From contig CALXOL010000002.1 of assembly GCA_944390015.1 (NCBI GenBank), forward strand, positions 110,133 through 174,132: DNA of 64,000 bases. Reading direction: 5' to 3'. Of this stretch, positions 35,321-42,429 are shown in pieces. This DNA is from an uncultured Spirochaetaceae bacterium. Lineage in GTDB: Bacteria > Spirochaetota > Spirochaetia > Sphaerochaetales > Sphaerochaetaceae. A program made the position numbers and the translations under genes. The stretch's first letter is position 1. The number at the start of each line of letters is the position of its first letter. The notes beneath the pieces are model-generated. The model was not told the DNA's origin. It saw only the letters and a program-made list of their open reading frames with translations, and ran no database searches.

Positions 35321-35680
35321 ATGCTTAACATTGGTAGCTATATCGTTGAGACAGTCGCATTTGCACACGTTCTGCCTATAAACAGGGATTATACAATCCT
35401 CGTTTTCGTAGGCAGGAAGAAGAAAGCTACATGCAACAGGTTCGTCTTCACCCTTACCAGATTCGAGAATGGAGAACTGACGATAGTCGATGAGGTCTCT
35501 ATCCCATCATGCGAGATGATGAAGGATGGAGCAGAAATCCTTCTTGCATCGGATTCGGTGAATGTCAATTTCAGAATCCGCGAGGCAAGGGCTGTTACCG
35601 TCTCATACACGGATCATGACTTCCTGTGCGAAGAAGCTCCATCCAGTGAGAAATTCACTTTCGCAGTCCAGACCGCATAA
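35321..35680 (+). CDS. unknown small protein, paralogue B
   Basis: 119 residues with the same strand order as paralogues A and C: YIVETVAFAHVLPINRDYTI, LVFVGRKKKATCNRFVFTLT, LTIVDEVSIPS and a closing CEEAPSSEKFTF. Identity to the others is low, so the duplication is old and under divergent selection. AAAGGAG precedes the ATG. No catalytic motif is visible. Confidence 0.6.
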   Translation: MLNIGSYIVETVAFAHVLPINRDYTILVFVGRKKKATCNRFVFTLTRFENGELTIVDEVSIPSCEMMKDGAEILLASDSVNVNFRIREARAVTVSYTDHDFLCEEAPSSEKFTFAVQTA

Positions 35681-35691
35681 GGGAATATGAG

Positions 35692-35810
35692 GAGCCTTCG
35701 GCTCACTCGGTTTTGAATATCAGAAACATGAACAGGAAATTATACCGCTCAGGCTTTCCGTAAGGAGAAGCCAAACCAGACACGCACTCACAACATATAG
35801 CTTCGGCTAT
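35692..35810 (+). other. spacer with two TTCG-type hairpins
   Basis: GAGCCTTCGGCTC (35692-35704) and ATAGCTTCGGCTAT (35797-35810) are stems closed by the very stable cTTCGg loop. They lie in the 172-bp spacer before the next gene; the second is ~40 nt ahead of the start codon. Confidence 0.55.
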
Positions 35811-35852
35811 CCATTAAAGACTGGGATAACCCAGAAAAGAAAGGAGTCTTAT

Positions 35853-36215
35853 ATGGAAAAGACAGAAAAGAAGGATAAGAACGGAACAGTCATACTCAGC
35901 CTCAAGACGACAATCGAAGAGCTGGCTGCTCATCTCGGTGAAATGGAGATAAGCGGAGCTGCTTTTTTCATCGGATTTGACAACAAGAGCAAGAAGCTTT
36001 TCTCCTCCCTTGCAAGAGTTGATGTACCAGCAGGTACGGACAATAAGAAGTCCGTATCAGTTCAGATGTTCGACAATGAGTATCTCATGAAACATGAGGA
36101 GACGGAGATGCTCAAGTACGGTAATACGAAACTCTATATCGGACATGATGAGACAGATTTCATCATCCGCGTTGGAGAAGCAGATGAAACTGCGGGAGTT
36201 GAAGAGCATGTTTGA
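35853..36215 (+). CDS. unknown small acidic protein
   Basis: 120 residues with a Lys-rich start (MEKTEKKDKNGTVILSLKTT), a helix (TIEELAAHLGEME) and beta strands, ending acidic. It does not clearly share the A/B/C pattern. AAAGGAG lies 8 nt before the ATG. The next gene's likely start overlaps its end. No family is recognised; placement suggests a role in the same module. Confidence 0.55.
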   Translation: MEKTEKKDKNGTVILSLKTTIEELAAHLGEMEISGAAFFIGFDNKSKKLFSSLARVDVPAGTDNKKSVSVQMFDNEYLMKHEETEMLKYGNTKLYIGHDETDFIIRVGEADETAGVEEHV

Positions 36216-36591
36216 GTACAACGGCTTTACCATCACTGGTGTTCTCTTTTCCGGCGTATTCCCTGATACGGATTGCACTCAGGCAATACTAATGAAAGGC
36301 AGAAGGAAAAGGGACGGCATGGAAAAGCTTATCTTTGCGATAATCGAGAAAGGGGAAGGAAGAAGGTTCAAGATACTGGATGATGTTATTCTTCCAGTTC
36401 CTATGGACTGTCCTGACGCAGCGAGAATCGCCGAAGTGATTATTGGCAATAAGCTGACAACGGCTACGCTCAGAATTCTTGCAGATACTGCGGAAATCTC
36501 AGTCACGCTTGAGGACAGGGATATTGAGTACTACAAAGAGACCTACATCTTCACTCCGGCACCAAATATGCTTGAGCTTCCCATTGATTAA
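36184..36591 (+). CDS. unknown small protein, paralogue C
   Basis: Starts at 36184 (MKLRELKSMFEYN) or 36208 (MFEYN), both overlapping the preceding gene; GGAG sites precede each. From MFEYNGFTITGVLFSGVFPD the protein follows paralogues A and B: ILMKGRRKRDG, KLIFAIIEKGEGRRFKILDD, VILPVPMDCPD and a closing YYKETYIFTP strand. Mainly beta, soluble. Function unknown. Confidence 0.6.
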   Translation: MKLRELKSMFEYNGFTITGVLFSGVFPDTDCTQAILMKGRRKRDGMEKLIFAIIEKGEGRRFKILDDVILPVPMDCPDAARIAEVIIGNKLTTATLRILADTAEISVTLEDRDIEYYKETYIFTPAPNMLELPID

Positions 36592-36609
36592 GCATCCATC
36601 AACAGATAT

Positions 36610-36626
36610 GCCCTCGGTAAGGGGGC
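36610..36626 (+). other. spacer hairpin
   Basis: GCCCTC-GGTAA-GGGGGC between paralogue C and the double-HTH gene, about 35 nt before its start codon, continuing the one-or-two-hairpins-per-spacer pattern. Confidence 0.45.
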
Positions 36627-36660
36627 GTTTCAAATCTCAACATACTCAGGAGAAAAAAGA

Positions 36661-37182
36661 ATGAGAACAACACAGATTTTCTTTAACAAGCTTATGGCAA
36701 TACTGAATGCGAGAGGACTTTCCCTTGCTTGGATTGAGAAAGCGACAGGAATCAGCGAGGTTTTCCTTGCAACTTTTGAATACATCGCCTCTGGGCTCAA
36801 CTTCCAGCTTGTACTTAAGGTGGCGGTAGCTCTCGGAGTTTCGATTGAAAGCCTCATTTCGGAAGATTGTGAAACAAGGGAAGTGTCCTATGGTGAATCC
36901 ACTCCCAAGATTGCTTATATCGATATCTACAGGCACTTCTGGACTGCTGTGGATTACGAGGCAGATAGAAAAGGCAAGGATCTCTATGACATTTCATGGG
37001 CTGCAGGAAAGACGATTGCAGGAATTGTCAGTTGTGCCACAAGGGACAAGGATATTGATATCCAGAGAGCAGAAGCGATAGCACTTATGCTTGACACGAC
37101 AATCGACAAACTCATCTGGGAACAGGTTCCTGAATATGCATATGAGGAATCGCTGGACGAACTGCTCGTTGCAGGCTTCTAG
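36661..37182 (+). CDS. regulator with two XRE-like helix-turn-helix domains
   Basis: 173 residues in two similar halves. ARGLSLAWIEKATGISEVFL followed by VLKVAVALGVSIESLI (about 16-66) and DLYDISWAAGKTIAGIVSCA followed by AIALMLDTTIDKLI (about 107-155) each fit a lambda-repressor-type HTH with a stabilising helix. A double-headed DNA-binding protein just upstream of the excisionase and integrase is well placed to act as the element's repressor or switch. CAGGAG precedes the ATG. The family assignment rests on pattern only. Confidence 0.65.
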   Translation: MRTTQIFFNKLMAILNARGLSLAWIEKATGISEVFLATFEYIASGLNFQLVLKVAVALGVSIESLISEDCETREVSYGESTPKIAYIDIYRHFWTAVDYEADRKGKDLYDISWAAGKTIAGIVSCATRDKDIDIQRAEAIALMLDTTIDKLIWEQVPEYAYEESLDELLVAGF

Positions 37183-37238
37183 AAAGAAGGTTGGAATGAT
37201 GGCTAGAGAACCGCCTTCCAGATTTTGCAAAGATGGGT

Positions 37239-37267
37239 GGCTCAGAGATATCGCACATCTCTGAGCC
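37239..37267 (+). repeat. perfect 11-bp inverted repeat upstream of xis-int
   Basis: GGCTCAGAGAT (37239-37249) and ATCTCTGAGCC (37257-37267) pair perfectly around a 7-nt loop, without a T-tract. ACGGG-AAT-CCCGT follows at about 37289. They lie in the 237-bp gap before the excisionase-like gene and may be regulatory RNA structure or recombinase arm sites. Confidence 0.55.
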
Positions 37268-37419
37268 TGCATAGAAATAATATCTACACAACGGGAATCC
37301 CGTACCAGCAGAATCATTGTACTTCCAGAAATACTTGGCAGGCAATATGCGATCTCACGCATATCCCGATTTGTGTAGCCATATCAGATCCAGGCTTTGA
37401 GAGCCAGCAGGACAAAACA

Positions 37420-37611
37420 ATGAGGAAAAAGATGCCAGAAACAAGATTCATGAATGCAAATACCGTTGCTGATTTCATGGGCGTATCGCTGCCCACTGCG
37501 TACAAGATCATAAGGAAACTCAACATGGAGCTGAAGGCTCAGGGCTACATAATCATCAGCGGTAAGGTTCCTACGAAATACTTCGAAAAGAAGTTCTACG
37601 GAGGGAACTGA
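37420..37611 (+). CDS. excisionase-like small HTH protein
   Basis: 63 residues: a HTH (NANTVADFMGVSLPTAYKII) followed by a recognition wing (KAQGYIIISGKVPTKYFEKK). Proteins of this form commonly precede the integrase in Tn916-like and phage-like elements of gut bacteria and act as recombination directionality factors or regulators. Starts at 37420 or 37432 (MPETRF) are possible; GAGGA is better spaced for the latter. It is 70 bp upstream of the integrase. Confidence 0.7.
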   Translation: MRKKMPETRFMNANTVADFMGVSLPTAYKIIRKLNMELKAQGYIIISGKVPTKYFEKKFYGGN

Positions 37612-37681
37612 CAAATGACTGCAGGCCTTTCTTTTCCAAGATTGGTCTGCAAGCAAATCCACAAAACAAAGGAGGCTATAG

Positions 37682-38788
37682 ATGCCCATATACAAGGATG
37701 AACACAACGGAACCTGGTTCGTGCAGTTCAGTTACACAGACTGGACTGGCTCATATAAGACAGTGAAGAAAAGAGGGTTCAAGACACGAAAGGAAGCTGT
37801 GAAGTGGGAGAGTGAAGCCCGCCTCAGCGTCGAAGGCAATACCGATATGACTTTCAGAGTCTTTGTCGAGACACAGTATCTTCCTTACATCACGAAACGT
37901 GTGAAAGAGAGCACGATGCAGACAAAGATGAATATTCTGAACAAGCACATACTCCCGTATTTCGGGAACCGCATTCTTAAAGAGATTGATACACAGGATA
38001 TCATCAAGTGGCACGACACTCTTCTTGAGGCTGTTGATGAGAAGACAAAGAAGAAGTACAAGCCGGTTTATCTTAAGACTGTACATAATCAGCTTACCGC
38101 GTGTTTCAATCATGCTGTAAGGTTCTTTGGACTGCCTCGCAATCCTGCAGCGCTTGTTGGCAATCTCGGTTCAGATACCGATATAAAGACCAACTGCTGG
38201 TCTCTTGAGCAGATGAAGGCATTTTCCAAGTATATGCAGCAGTATCCTAGGTACTTTTACTACTTCGAGCTGTTGCTGTGGCTTGGAATTAGGGAAGGAG
38301 AGGGGCTTGCACTGACACCACGTGACATCAACTGGGAGGAAAAGACCCTCAGCATCACAAAGACATACTATGTGCTCAATGGTGAGGAGCACATCACTTC
38401 CCCGAAAACAAGAACCAGCAACCGTATTATACCTCTGCCTGACTTCCTTGTTGAAGAACTCAGAGAATATATGAAGCTCCTCTACGATGTTGGGCCCGAT
38501 GATAGGTTGTTCTGTTTGTCGAAGTCGAAGGTGACAATGATGCTGAAGAAAGCAGCCAGAGACCTGGGGCTTCCTGAGATAAGGGTTCATGATCTTCGCC
38601 ATACGGCACTTACAGCGATGCTTGGAGCATCAGCAAGGATACCCCCACACATTGTTGCACGGATTGCGGGGCATTCTAGTATGCAAATCCTGAATCGTTA
38701 TACCCATGTTCTTCCTGAAGATGAAAGAAACGTGGCTACAACTATGAATATACTCGCAATGGACGAAAAAGGAAAGGAGGAGAAGTGA
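37682..38788 (+). CDS. tyrosine recombinase (integrase)
   Basis: 368 residues: an N-terminal arm-binding domain (WFVQFSYTDWTGSYKTVKKR), a SAM-like core-binding domain (~55-150) and a catalytic domain. The active site is complete: R204 in LGIREGEG, K242 in SPKTRTSNR, H303 and R306 in HDLRHT, H331 in AGHSS and nucleophile Y340 in NRYTHV. It should integrate and excise this element. AAAGGAGG precedes the ATG. Its stop overlaps the MobC-like gene by one base. Whether it uses the guaA site is not shown, since it lies ~22 kb from the nearer repeat. Confidence 0.93.
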   Translation: MPIYKDEHNGTWFVQFSYTDWTGSYKTVKKRGFKTRKEAVKWESEARLSVEGNTDMTFRVFVETQYLPYITKRVKESTMQTKMNILNKHILPYFGNRILKEIDTQDIIKWHDTLLEAVDEKTKKKYKPVYLKTVHNQLTACFNHAVRFFGLPRNPAALVGNLGSDTDIKTNCWSLEQMKAFSKYMQQYPRYFYYFELLLWLGIREGEGLALTPRDINWEEKTLSITKTYYVLNGEEHITSPKTRTSNRIIPLPDFLVEELREYMKLLYDVGPDDRLFCLSKSKVTMMLKKAARDLGLPEIRVHDLRHTALTAMLGASARIPPHIVARIAGHSSMQILNRYTHVLPEDERNVATTMNILAMDEKGKEEK

Positions 38789-39111
38789 TGTCGCATAAGA
38801 ATCGTGATGAGAAAAAACGCTGGCGCAACAAGACAATCGCATTCAGAGTTTCTCCAGAAGAGAATGATCTGATTAACGCCCGTGTTGCTGCCAGCGGGCT
38901 CACAAAACAGGACTTCCTCACTTCAAACATGCTGAATGCGAGGATCACTGTTCGGGGAAGCTCAAGGGTCTATTATGGTCTCCAGAAAGACCTTGAGCTG
39001 GTATATGGCGAACTGAAGCGCATATCAACGGGGGAGAAGGTGGACAGGGAACTCATCAGCTTGGTGAAGTTCATCTCAAAGATAATTGCTGACATGAAGG
39101 AGGGTAGATAA
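38788..39111 (+). CDS. MobC-like mobilisation accessory protein
   Basis: 107 residues. NKTIAFRVSPEENDLINARV AASGLTKQDFL is a ribbon-helix-helix-like DNA-binding start as in MobC/relaxosome proteins, followed by a helical tail. The ATG at 38788 overlaps the integrase stop (GTGATG), with AAAGGAGG at good spacing; the ORF's alternative GTG at 38785 is less likely. No relaxase is seen nearby, so the element is not obviously self-mobile. It overlaps the helicase gene by one base. Confidence 0.7.
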   Translation: MSHKNRDEKKRWRNKTIAFRVSPEENDLINARVAASGLTKQDFLTSNMLNARITVRGSSRVYYGLQKDLELVYGELKRISTGEKVDRELISLVKFISKIIADMKEGR

Positions 39112-40415
39112 TGTATAGAACGGTATATTCGTGGAAGGAGATTTATGATGATCTCCTTCTCACGAAGCCAAGCCTGTCGATTGTACAGGGCTGTGCGGGT
39201 AGCGGAAAGTCAACCCTTCTTAAGGAACTGTGGAAACATGCCCCCTCTCATACGTTATGCCTTGCTCCTACAGGAATCGCTGCACAAAACATCAGAGATG
39301 GTGGCTGTCCTGCAGCAACGATACATTCTGCATTCCGGCTGAAGCCTGTCGATATCCATATCTTCCAGGAAAGTGATTACGAAGATCATAAAAATATGCT
39401 TCGTAGTATCAATATGCTGATTATTGATGAAATGTCGATGGTTGACATAAGCCTGATGGAATGGATTGTTTCCTTGTTGGTGGCTTCGTCTATGGATGGG
39501 CATGTCATCATGCTTGTGCTTCTCGGAGATGTCTGCCAGCTTCCTCCTGTTTTCAAAGTTTCTATAGAGCTGGATGCCATCAAGGAAAGAATGTTTGGCA
39601 ATAACAGGTTCTTCTTCAACAGTCCATCATTTTCTTCTCTTGATCCTAGAATCTACTTGATGGATAAGGTTTACAGACAGCAGGATGAAGCTTTCTCCAA
39701 CGCATTGCTGTCATTGAGAAAGAAACCTGTGTCGAAGAAGAGCTTAAAACTTATCAATTCAAGAGTCTGCAGCCGTGAGGAGTTCGCAGAATCCTGCGAA
39801 AGTTCATTTTTGACGGTTGTTGCTACAAACAAAGAGAAGGATGAGATTAATGAAGAAGAACAATCCAGGCTTGAGGAATCAGGTGCGGAGTTCAATGTCT
39901 ATCAGACAAGTTATGAAGGTCGTCTGATGACTCTCGATGCTGGGCGGATTCCTTCTGAAATTGTTATCCATGAAGGGGAGCAGATTATGTGCACATGCAA
40001 CTGTGATGATTACCAGAATGGAACCATAGGCATTGTTGAGAGGTTCTCAAATGATGGGCTTCCTATCGTCAGAGATGTGAAAGGAAAACTGTTTGAAGTC
40101 CAGATGCATACCCTGACCGACATCGTACCAAGAGTAAGAAATAGCAGAATTGAGTATGTGGAAGGAGGTTCTATTACGATGCTCGGTTGTCAGAGTGCCT
40201 ATGCAGCAACTGTCCACAAGATTCAGGGGCTTACCCTGGATAAGCTATATTTCATGCTTGGGCATTGGGTTCCTGAATCAGGTGTGTACGTTGCACTTTC
40301 AAGATGTCGTCATCTTGAGGATATCGGAATTAGTCGTCCTATTATTGAAAGCGATATACGGTATTCTGCGGAGGCGATGACATTTTTCTCCAGATTCGCA
40401 AAGGATGTGGCTTGA
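39111..40415 (+). CDS. SF1B helicase (Pif1/RecD2/Dda-like)
   Basis: 434 residues with Walker A QGCAGSGKSTLLKEL (~28-36), IAAQNIRDGGCPAATIHSAF, Walker B NMLIIDEMSMVD, motif III LLGDVCQLPPVF, the SH3-like insert and motif V/VI AYAATVHKIQGLTLDK and YVALSRCRH. These are 5'-3' DNA helicases; in mobile elements they usually assist replication. Translation is coupled to the MobC-like gene. Last gene of the plus-strand module; a perfect hairpin follows at 40469. Confidence 0.88.
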   Translation: MYRTVYSWKEIYDDLLLTKPSLSIVQGCAGSGKSTLLKELWKHAPSHTLCLAPTGIAAQNIRDGGCPAATIHSAFRLKPVDIHIFQESDYEDHKNMLRSINMLIIDEMSMVDISLMEWIVSLLVASSMDGHVIMLVLLGDVCQLPPVFKVSIELDAIKERMFGNNRFFFNSPSFSSLDPRIYLMDKVYRQQDEAFSNALLSLRKKPVSKKSLKLINSRVCSREEFAESCESSFLTVVATNKEKDEINEEEQSRLEESGAEFNVYQTSYEGRLMTLDAGRIPSEIVIHEGEQIMCTCNCDDYQNGTIGIVERFSNDGLPIVRDVKGKLFEVQMHTLTDIVPRVRNSRIEYVEGGSITMLGCQSAYAATVHKIQGLTLDKLYFMLGHWVPESGVYVALSRCRHLEDIGISRPIIESDIRYSAEAMTFFSRFAKDVA

Positions 40416-40468
40416 ATGCATATAAGATTACTGCTTCAATGGTGGAAAAGTGTAAAGCACGAACTATA

Positions 40469-40489
40469 AGTCACGGCTAAGCCGTGACT
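40469..40489. terminator. stem-loop between convergent units
   Basis: AGTCACGGC-TAA-GCCGTGACT is a perfect 9-bp stem between the helicase gene and the convergent GNAT gene. There is no T-tract, so it may be a weak or rho-assisted terminator. Confidence 0.45.
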
Positions 40490-40514
40490 CTCTGATATTC
40501 ATTCCTTAATAGCT

Positions 40515-41078
40515 TTACAGAAGAAGTATCATCTGATTAAGGCTGTTGTTGCTGTTCTTGTAAAGATGAAGGAATCCCTTTTTCTCATAATAGTCAATGA
40601 GATCGTCATTGCATTCAGCAAGGAGGAAGCGCCCTCCTACGAAAGATTGTCCCTGATAAACAGCATTCATCATCTCATTGAAAAGGCATCCCTTTGGAAG
40701 TGAATCGTATAATACTCCATGGTTGCGGGCAAGCTGTCCAAGGAGAATGCAGGTGAGGACTGTGGCATCTCCATCTCCAACTCCTCTGAGTTTTTTCCAG
40801 AGACTTCCAGAGATATCTGCAGAATATTCGAGCCGCCCAAGTCCGAGTGTGAAATAAGCGAGCGGATAGCTATTCTCATCCACAAGAATATATGTCCTGC
40901 CTTTATTTGCCTTTTCGTATGGTATTGCATTCTTGTGTGCGAATCTTTCCACATCGGGGTTTTCGGGTACTGAAAGAAAGGACAGGAGCTCTGATATTTT
41001 CTCCTGCCTTTTTATCTCTTCAGGTGACTTGTCTCTGGCTATCCAGTCGGATAGCCTAAGTGTGCTGATATCACTCAT
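40515..41078 (-). CDS. GNAT-like acetyltransferase, possible toxin
   Basis: 187 residues with a GNAT-type fold: TYILVDENSYPLAYFTLGLG, a strand-helix around LTCILLGQLARNHGV (acetyl-CoA region, loosely like VxxLxGxLAVxxxxQGxG), LLAECNDDLIDYYEKKGFLH. This is the layout of GNAT toxins such as TacT/AtaT relatives, where 'YYEKxGF' is typical. The 60-aa gene upstream overlaps it by 4 bp and could be the antitoxin or adaptor. Toxin activity is inference; a metabolic acetyltransferase remains possible. Confidence 0.65.
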   Translation of the reverse strand: MSDISTLRLSDWIARDKSPEEIKRQEKISELLSFLSVPENPDVERFAHKNAIPYEKANKGRTYILVDENSYPLAYFTLGLGRLEYSADISGSLWKKLRGVGDGDATVLTCILLGQLARNHGVLYDSLPKGCLFNEMMNAVYQGQSFVGGRFLLAECNDDLIDYYEKKGFLHLYKNSNNSLNQMILLL

Positions 41079-41257
41079 TCTTTCTTCAACTTCCCAATTT
41101 TCTCCATAACTTCAGCTGTTGGCTTCAGTACAGGGGCTATTGAGGGTGATGGAAATTTGGGGCCGTTCTTCTCATATTCTTCCAGACCCTTCTTCAGGTT
41201 CTTCACACCCCAATCGGGATTGATTCTGAATGTAGTGTCAAAAGAAGTTGTAGCCAT
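41075..41257 (-). CDS. small protein paired with the GNAT gene
   Basis: 60 residues (MATTSFDTTFRINPDWGVKN then LKKGLEEYEKNGPKFPSPSI) with a proline-rich middle and a lysine-rich C-terminus. GAGGGA sits 5 nt before the ATG, and the stop overlaps the GNAT start (ATGA). The N-terminal 'TTSFDTTFRI' resembles the beta-strand start of ribbon-helix-helix antitoxins, but the rest does not match DUF1778. A TA partner role is inference from gene order. Confidence 0.55.
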   Translation of the reverse strand: MATTSFDTTFRINPDWGVKNLKKGLEEYEKNGPKFPSPSIAPVLKPTAEVMEKIGKLKKE

Positions 41258-41286
41258 CTTTCCCTCCTATACTTAGAATATAGCAT

Positions 41287-41317
41287 ATTATAATTCATTC
41301 GGCTATAAGACTTTCAA
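41287..41317 (-). promoter_or_regulatory. candidate promoter for the GNAT pair
   Basis: Minus strand TTGAAA (41317-41312) and TATAAT (41292-41287), spacer 19 bp, 30 bp before the 60-aa gene. The -10 is perfect; the spacer is slightly long. Confidence 0.45.
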
Positions 41318-41388
41318 AAATGTCTGATCTTCAGAATCGATAGCCTGACTTTCAAGTAGGAATGCAAATATTAGAAAAGGTGCAATGA

Positions 41389-42429
41389 TTACTCTGATTC
41401 AGGTGATTGGACTTCTTCTTTTGTCTCTGTGTTCGTGTTCTGATTTTCCATTGCTGATGTCCTATCATAGAGCTGTCTTGGATCTTCAGCCGATGTTGTT
41501 CCATCCAATTGAGTGAACTGCTTCTTGTTTGTGATTACTCCCCTGAATGCCATCTCGCATCCGAAACTTTTTAGCAATTCTTTACTTTTGATTCTTTCCC
41601 ATACAGTCTCAATCAGGAAGATTGTATTGTTTGTCATATGTTCCGTCTGGGGTGTGCCATTCTGTTTCTTTGAAATTTTAGTTATGGCATTGCTGCATTC
41701 TTTGAAGGCACTATTATGTTTGCTGTCGAACTGGAGAATGAAATGAATCCTGTTCCTTGGCTTGTTTCCCAGACTGATGAATGGATCCTGCAGAATCAAG
41801 GTATTGGGATATGTCTCATCCTCAACAAGCGCTCTTATATTACGGTAAAGAGGCGTTGTGAGCCCAAGTACAAGAGCGGGGTGCCCATCGATGCAGGCGC
41901 TTTCCTGACGATGGAGCATGTATGTCCGGGAGTCTATTATGATATTCTTTACCGCATAGTCATCCTGTGTTCTCATGTCGAGAGCGGAGGCTGTGAGCTT
42001 GCTGTAAAGCTCTTTCAGATTCTGGGCATCGATCAGACCCGTAGATTCCGGAATGACAGGATTAATATATGGTTTTCCCTTTGCCATTGCAGAATGAAAA
42101 TCTTCCAGTTTGAAATTTGAGAGCTTGAAAGAAAGGTGTCTAACTGGGGGCTCTTCCTTGATATCATATATGCAGTCTTTGCAATGCTCGGAGCCTCGAA
42201 CAAGGATAAATGAGGGTGTATCAAAATTCTTGAGGACCTGAAGCTGGGCTGTGCATCTCACATCATCCCCTGTTCCCGCACAGGTGAAGGATATGTCGAT
42301 ATGGAGGGGCTTTGCCTTTCTGATAAGCTCCTCTGCTTTCGCAGCATCTATCTCACCAGTACCTTTGAACTTCTCCAGAAATTCCATGTCATCGCATACT
42401 GCTATTGCTTTCGGGCTCACTGATGGCAT
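41389..42429 (-). CDS. unknown 346-aa protein of the recombinase-like operon
   Basis: A soluble protein with no recognised family. It has a mixed alpha/beta character (IDISFTCAGTGDDVRCTAQL, KNIIIDSRTYMLHRQESA) and a disordered, Gln/Asn/Glu-rich tail. CxxC-like residues occur in EHCKDCIYD. The ATG at 42429 has AAGGAG upstream and overlaps the previous gene by 41 bp; an alternative ATG at 42387, one base after that stop, lacks a Shine-Dalgarno. Third gene of the 47474-41389 operon; tight overlap suggests it works with the two recombinase-like proteins. Confidence 0.65.
   Translation of the reverse strand: MPSVSPKAIAVCDDMEFLEKFKGTGEIDAAKAEELIRKAKPLHIDISFTCAGTGDDVRCTAQLQVLKNFDTPSFILVRGSEHCKDCIYDIKEEPPVRHLSFKLSNFKLEDFHSAMAKGKPYINPVIPESTGLIDAQNLKELYSKLTASALDMRTQDDYAVKNIIIDSRTYMLHRQESACIDGHPALVLGLTTPLYRNIRALVEDETYPNTLILQDPFISLGNKPRNRIHFILQFDSKHNSAFKECSNAITKISKKQNGTPQTEHMTNNTIFLIETVWERIKSKELLKSFGCEMAFRGVITNKKQFTQLDGTTSAEDPRQLYDRTSAMENQNTNTETKEEVQSPESE

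Noticed and set aside
37682..38788. The integrase at 37682 as the proven enzyme of the guaA repeats
   Set aside because: It lies 22-25 kb from both repeats and island integrases usually sit next to their att site, so the link is left open.
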